From positions 1 to 64,000 of the forward strand of contig DLHT01000005.1 in the NCBI GenBank assembly GCA_002483365.1: DNA of 64,000 nt. Direction: 5' to 3'. This stretch comes from Cellvibrio sp. UBA7661. Lineage in GTDB: Bacteria > Pseudomonadota > Gammaproteobacteria > Pseudomonadales > Cellvibrionaceae. Made by a program: the position numbers and the translations under genes. This document shows, piece after piece, positions 60,627-64,000 of the stretch (within the stretch, counting starts at the first letter, position 1; each line of letters opens with the position of its first letter). Under the pieces are notes generated by a model. It was not told the origin of the DNA. It did no database searches and was given only the letters and a program-made list of their open reading frames with translations.

Positions 60627-61541
60627 ATGCAGTCACTCATCCAACGCATTATTGAACAAGTAGACCAGATTGTTTTAGGCAAAGACCAACAAGTTCGTCT
60701 CTCACTTGCCTGCCTGTTTGCCGAAGGCCATTTATTGATTGAGGACCTGCCCGGCATGGGCAAAACCACCCTCGCCCACTGCCTTGCGAAAGTGCTCGGG
60801 CTGAAATTCGAGCGGGTGCAATTCACCAGCGACTTACTGCCTGCCGATATTCTTGGCGTGGCGATTTTTGAGCGGGAGCAAGGGGTTTTTAAATTCCACC
60901 CCGGCCCTGTGTTTACCCAAGTGTTGCTGGCCGATGAAATCAACCGCAGTTCACCCAAAACCCAAAGCGCATTGTTGGAGGCGATGGAGGAAGGGCAAGT
61001 GACGATTGAAGGTAAAAGCCGCCCATTGCCTAAACCCTTTTTTGTAATCGCTACCCAAAACCCGCTGTTCCAAAGCGGAACCTTTCCTCTGCCAGAGTCG
61101 CAACTCGACCGCTTTTTAATGCGCATCTCTCTTGGCTACCCCAGCCCGGCATCGGAGCGCATGTTGTTTCAGGGGGTTGATCCGCGTGCGCGTATCCGCG
61201 AGTTGAACCCACTGGTCACACATGAACAATTGGCGGCGATCCAAAGCGCAGTCCATCAGGTAAAAGCCAGCGATGCACTGCTCGATTACGTGCAGCGTTT
61301 GGTCGCCTTTACCCGCAGCGATAGCCAGTTCAGTTACGGACTATCACCGCGTGGCGCGCTGGCCTTGCTGCGCGCAGCCAAAGCCTGGGCACTGATCCAC
61401 AACCGCGACTATTTGGTACCGGAAGATGTGCAGACAGTATTGCCCGCCGTGGTTGGCCATCGGGTGCGCGGCCGCGGCCACAGCCAGGATACCGAACCGC
61501 TGGTGAAGCAACTGCGCGACAGTGTGAATGTATTGGGTTGA
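60627..61541 (+). CDS. MoxR-family AAA+ ATPase
   Basis: A 304-residue AAA+ chaperone ATPase. Walker A DLPGMGKTTLA, Walker B VLLADEINRSSPKTQSALLEAMEE, sensor ATQNPLFQSGTFPLPESQLDRF and the arginine-rich C-terminal SPRGALALLRAAKAWA are typical MoxR. I chose the ATG at 60627; an ATG at 60588 would add 13 residues without a ribosome site. It begins a three-gene run MoxR-DUF58-transglutaminase, a conserved set whose exact role is unknown, probably envelope or peptidoglycan-related protein maturation. Confidence 0.92.
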   Translation: MQSLIQRIIEQVDQIVLGKDQQVRLSLACLFAEGHLLIEDLPGMGKTTLAHCLAKVLGLKFERVQFTSDLLPADILGVAIFEREQGVFKFHPGPVFTQVLLADEINRSSPKTQSALLEAMEEGQVTIEGKSRPLPKPFFVIATQNPLFQSGTFPLPESQLDRFLMRISLGYPSPASERMLFQGVDPRARIRELNPLVTHEQLAAIQSAVHQVKASDALLDYVQRLVAFTRSDSQFSYGLSPRGALALLRAAKAWALIHNRDYLVPEDVQTVLPAVVGHRVRGRGHSQDTEPLVKQLRDSVNVLG

Positions 61542-61553
61542 TCGATTTACCCT

Positions 61554-62549
61554 ATGAACACTCTATTGGCAGCATGGCGACAGGCATGGCAACAGCGATT
61601 TTATCGCTGGGTAGACAAACGCACCCCGCGCGCGCAACAGGTACGGCTCAACCGCAAAAACCTCTACATCTTCCCCAACCTCGCTGGCGGCTTGTACCTG
61701 TTGGTGATGCTGGTGATCTGGATGCTGGGCACCAATTACCAGAACAATCTGATCCTCGCGCTCGCCTACCTGATGGGCAGTATTTTTGTGGTGGGTATTC
61801 ACCACACCTTCGCCAATATGGCGGGCGTAAGTGTGCGGGTGGTGGATGCCAAACCCACCTTCGCCGGTGAGCAAGCCATCTTTGTCTTGGAACTGAACTG
61901 CACCCATAAAAACGGTTGCGACAACCTTGAGCTGCGCTGGCAAAACAACAGTGGCGAAACACAAACCATCAGCCTCAACCCCAACGAACCACAGCAGGTC
62001 AACCTGCGCGCACCGAGCAAACTGCGCGGTTATTTGCGCCCGGGGCGGTTATCGATACAAAGCCGCTTTCCGCTCGGGATTATCCGCTGCTGGACCTGGG
62101 TGAATCTGGATACCCAAGCGCTAATTTACCCATCGCCCATCGTTACCGACGAACCCCACGCCCAAGCCAGCGACGGAAAAGGTGAAGGCGGTAGCAGCCA
62201 ACGCGGAGGCGATGATTTCAGCGGCCTGCGCGACTACCAACCGGGCGACCCCATCAAGCACATCGCCTGGAAGCAATACGCGCAAGACAAGGGTTTATTC
62301 ACCAAGGATTACGAGGCACAGCGCTCGGCCGACAAATGGCTGGATTGGAATAGCCTGAACCATCCGCAGGAAATGCGCTTATCCGGCCTGTGCTACTGGG
62401 CGCTGGAATATGAGCGCCAACAAATTCCCTACGGGCTGCAATTACCGGGGCTAAGCCTTGCCCCCACGTGCGGTGAACATCACCTGCAAACCGTATTAAA
62501 AGCATTAGCGGAATTTAATTTACCGCGCGAGGCTGACCATGTTCGCTAA
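61554..62549 (+). CDS. DUF58 domain membrane protein
   Basis: A 331-residue protein with two adjacent membrane helices near residues 40-80 (LYIFPNLAGGLYLLVMLVIWML and the next) and a large cytoplasmic or periplasmic domain containing the DUF58 motif FSGLRDYQPGDPIKHIAWKQYA near residue 225. DUF58 proteins commonly accompany MoxR ATPases. It lies 12 bases behind the moxR-type gene, and its last 11 bases overlap the transglutaminase gene, so the three are coupled. Confidence 0.88.
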   Translation: MNTLLAAWRQAWQQRFYRWVDKRTPRAQQVRLNRKNLYIFPNLAGGLYLLVMLVIWMLGTNYQNNLILALAYLMGSIFVVGIHHTFANMAGVSVRVVDAKPTFAGEQAIFVLELNCTHKNGCDNLELRWQNNSGETQTISLNPNEPQQVNLRAPSKLRGYLRPGRLSIQSRFPLGIIRCWTWVNLDTQALIYPSPIVTDEPHAQASDGKGEGGSSQRGGDDFSGLRDYQPGDPIKHIAWKQYAQDKGLFTKDYEAQRSADKWLDWNSLNHPQEMRLSGLCYWALEYERQQIPYGLQLPGLSLAPTCGEHHLQTVLKALAEFNLPREADHVR

Positions 62550-64000
62550 GCGCCAATCGCCCTTTGCCGCCAAAGTGACACCCAAGCAGCGCGTGCCAGA
62601 CTATTTAGCGCGCGACAAACTTATCTGGCTGCTGGCGATGCAGGTGTTGGTGATACTGCCACTGCTGTTTTACCTGCCGATCTGGTTGTGGCTGGTGTGG
62701 GCGATTGCCGGATTCTGGCGCACCCAAATGTTCCGCGGCCGCTGGGGCGCGCCGGGTGGCGTGATCAAGACCTCGCTGGCATTGATTTGTGCTGCCGGGC
62801 TGCTCGCCAGTTTTTCCGGCAAGGCGGGCACTGAGACGATGGTCGGTCTGTTGGTCTGTGCCTTCGCCCTGAAATTATTGGAGGTCAACTCTGCGCGCGA
62901 TGCGCAGCTGCTGGTGTTTATCGGTTTTATCATCAGCGCCGCCCAACTGCTGTTCAGCCAAACCCCCCAGGCAGCACTCTATTGCATGGGCTGCCTGATG
63001 GTGCTCATCACCTGTTGGCGTTCGCTCTACCTCACGCGGCCGGAGCCAACCAAACGGCGTTTCCAGCAGGGAGCCAAAGTGCTGCTGCACGCCCTGCCGA
63101 TCATGTTGGTGATGTTTGTTGTGATCCCACGCTTGGGCCCGCTCTGGGCCATTCCCAGCCAAAACGCCGCCAAAACCGGATTTAGCGATAGCCTCTCGCC
63201 GGGCGATTTAGGCAATTTGGCGCAAGATCGCTCACCCGCCTTCCGCGTGGAGTTTGAGGGGAATCCCCCCGCTGCCAACCAGCTCTACTGGCGCGGCTTG
63301 GTGCTGGACACCTTTGATGGTCGTACCTGGCGTATGCGCGATTCCTGGGGTGGGTTCCCGCCGCGCCGTGCCGATTCGCAAAACATCAAACGCGATCCAA
63401 TCAGTTACAAGGTCATCATGGAGCCCCACGGTCAGATCTGGTTATTCAGCTTGATGACACCCCAAAGCGCCACCAATACGGCCAATTCCATCCGTATCAC
63501 CAGCGATTATTTGTTGATGCACCATATGCCCGTCGCACAGCGCATGGGCTATAGCGTTACCTCTGCACTGCAGGTCGAGTGGCCAGAAGCCCCACGACTG
63601 AACAGCAGCGAACGCGAGTTCTACACGCGTATTCCACACGAATTTAATCCGCAAACCCAAGCCATCGCCCGTGCCTGGCGCGAGCAAAATATCGGCGATG
63701 ACCAAATCATCGCAAAGGCATTGACGCTGTTTAATCGCGAGTTCACCTACACATTGCAACCACCGTTGTTAGGCGAACACTCTGTGGATGAGTTTCTGCT
63801 GACGACCAAGCGCGGCTTCTGTGAGCACTTCTCCAGCAGCTTTGCGTTTTTGCTGCGCGCAGCGGGAATACCGGCGCGGGTGGTGGTGGGTTATCAGGGC
63901 GGGCGCTGGAATCCGCTGGAAAATTATCTACTGGTCAGCCAATCCGATGCCCATGCCTGGACCGAAGTCTGGGTTGAAGGCAAAGGCTGGCAGATGATCG
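62539..64000 (+). CDS. TgpA-like transglutaminase membrane protein (3' end outside window)
   Basis: The first 487 residues of a protein that continues past the window. It has about six N-terminal membrane helices (residues 27-200, e.g. LIWLLAMQVLVILPLLFYLPIW in parts, LLHALPIMLVMFVVIP), a beta-rich DUF3488-like segment and a transglutaminase core: Cys428 in KRGFCEHFSSSF, RAAGIPARVVVGYQGG and His472 in DAHAWTEVW. The third catalytic residue, an Asp about 16 residues after the His, would be codon 488, of which only the first base (G, as needed) is present. The Pseudomonas homologue TgpA is essential. The ATG at 62539 overlaps DUF58 by 11 bases. Confidence 0.9.
   Translation, partial: MFAKRQSPFAAKVTPKQRVPDYLARDKLIWLLAMQVLVILPLLFYLPIWLWLVWAIAGFWRTQMFRGRWGAPGGVIKTSLALICAAGLLASFSGKAGTETMVGLLVCAFALKLLEVNSARDAQLLVFIGFIISAAQLLFSQTPQAALYCMGCLMVLITCWRSLYLTRPEPTKRRFQQGAKVLLHALPIMLVMFVVIPRLGPLWAIPSQNAAKTGFSDSLSPGDLGNLAQDRSPAFRVEFEGNPPAANQLYWRGLVLDTFDGRTWRMRDSWGGFPPRRADSQNIKRDPISYKVIMEPHGQIWLFSLMTPQSATNTANSIRITSDYLLMHHMPVAQRMGYSVTSALQVEWPEAPRLNSSEREFYTRIPHEFNPQTQAIARAWREQNIGDDQIIAKALTLFNREFTYTLQPPLLGEHSVDEFLLTTKRGFCEHFSSSFAFLLRAAGIPARVVVGYQGGRWNPLENYLLVSQSDAHAWTEVWVEGKGWQMI

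Noticed and set aside
1..64000. CRISPR array, insertion sequence, integrase or prophage genes
   Set aside because: No regularly spaced repeats, no transposase or integrase frames and no phage structural genes were seen in the window.

Overview
The window is a stretch of gammaproteobacterial chromosome of moderate GC. Gene content points to a Cellvibrio-like (Cellvibrionaceae) or related saprophyte: a secreted GH18 enzyme, an intracellular GH43 enzyme beside a GPH sugar symporter, RimK/RimB, many c-di-GMP proteins, and a tmRNA tag of the Pseudomonas type. This taxonomic call is inference from content, not from a marker gene.

Layout. (1) 0-1.9 kb: end of a cobalamin lower-pathway operon (cobS-cobU-cobC). 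(2) 2-8.2 kb: MATE exporter, Rho inhibitor Rof, and on the minus strand a POT peptide importer with an M2 peptidyl-dipeptidase lipoprotein, then a HAD phosphatase. (3) 8.4-18.6 kb: hisC, a STAS protein, a GGDEF-EAL protein, rimB-rimK, a PA3496-like small protein, a VanZ-like membrane protein, a secreted cysteine-motif protein, dgt. (4) 19-31.6 kb: a urea module, with allophanate hydrolase, urea carboxylase, a GntR regulator and the urtABCDE importer. Urea is imported and split by the ATP-dependent carboxylase route, and no urease is present here. The module is studded with palindromic repeats. (5) 31.8-34.4 kb: GPH symporter plus GH43 enzyme. (6) 34.6-38.7 kb: tmRNA (ssrA) with promoter and terminator, followed by an AT-rich accessory patch: a ParD/ParE-type toxin-antitoxin pair, an inverted degenerate copy of the tmRNA 3' end, a MazG-like pyrophosphohydrolase, and a 795-residue nuclease-helicase carrying a LexA/UmuD-type self-cleavage module. 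(7) 38.7-41.7 kb: Sir2, YigZ, a YCII-VOC fusion, a small membrane protein. (8) 41.7-47.8 kb, minus strand: signalling cluster of CheR, REC-EAL and a hybrid histidine kinase, preceded by a FixJ-type regulator. (9) 48-49.9 kb: a two-gene ATPase/TOPRIM unit resembling anti-phage or abortive-infection pairs. (10) 49.9-55.7 kb: tcdA, the periplasmic nitrate reductase operon napEDABC with an FNR-type box and sigma70 promoter, and a SufE/CsdE protein. (11) 55.9-64 kb: GH18 lipoprotein, two diguanylate cyclases flanking tatD, and a MoxR-DUF58-transglutaminase operon that runs off the window end.

The strongest candidates for something little described are the nuclease-helicase-S24 protein with its MazG partner next to ssrA (36-38.6 kb) and the ATPase/TOPRIM pair at 48-49.9 kb. 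All functional calls are from reading sequence motifs; no database search was run.
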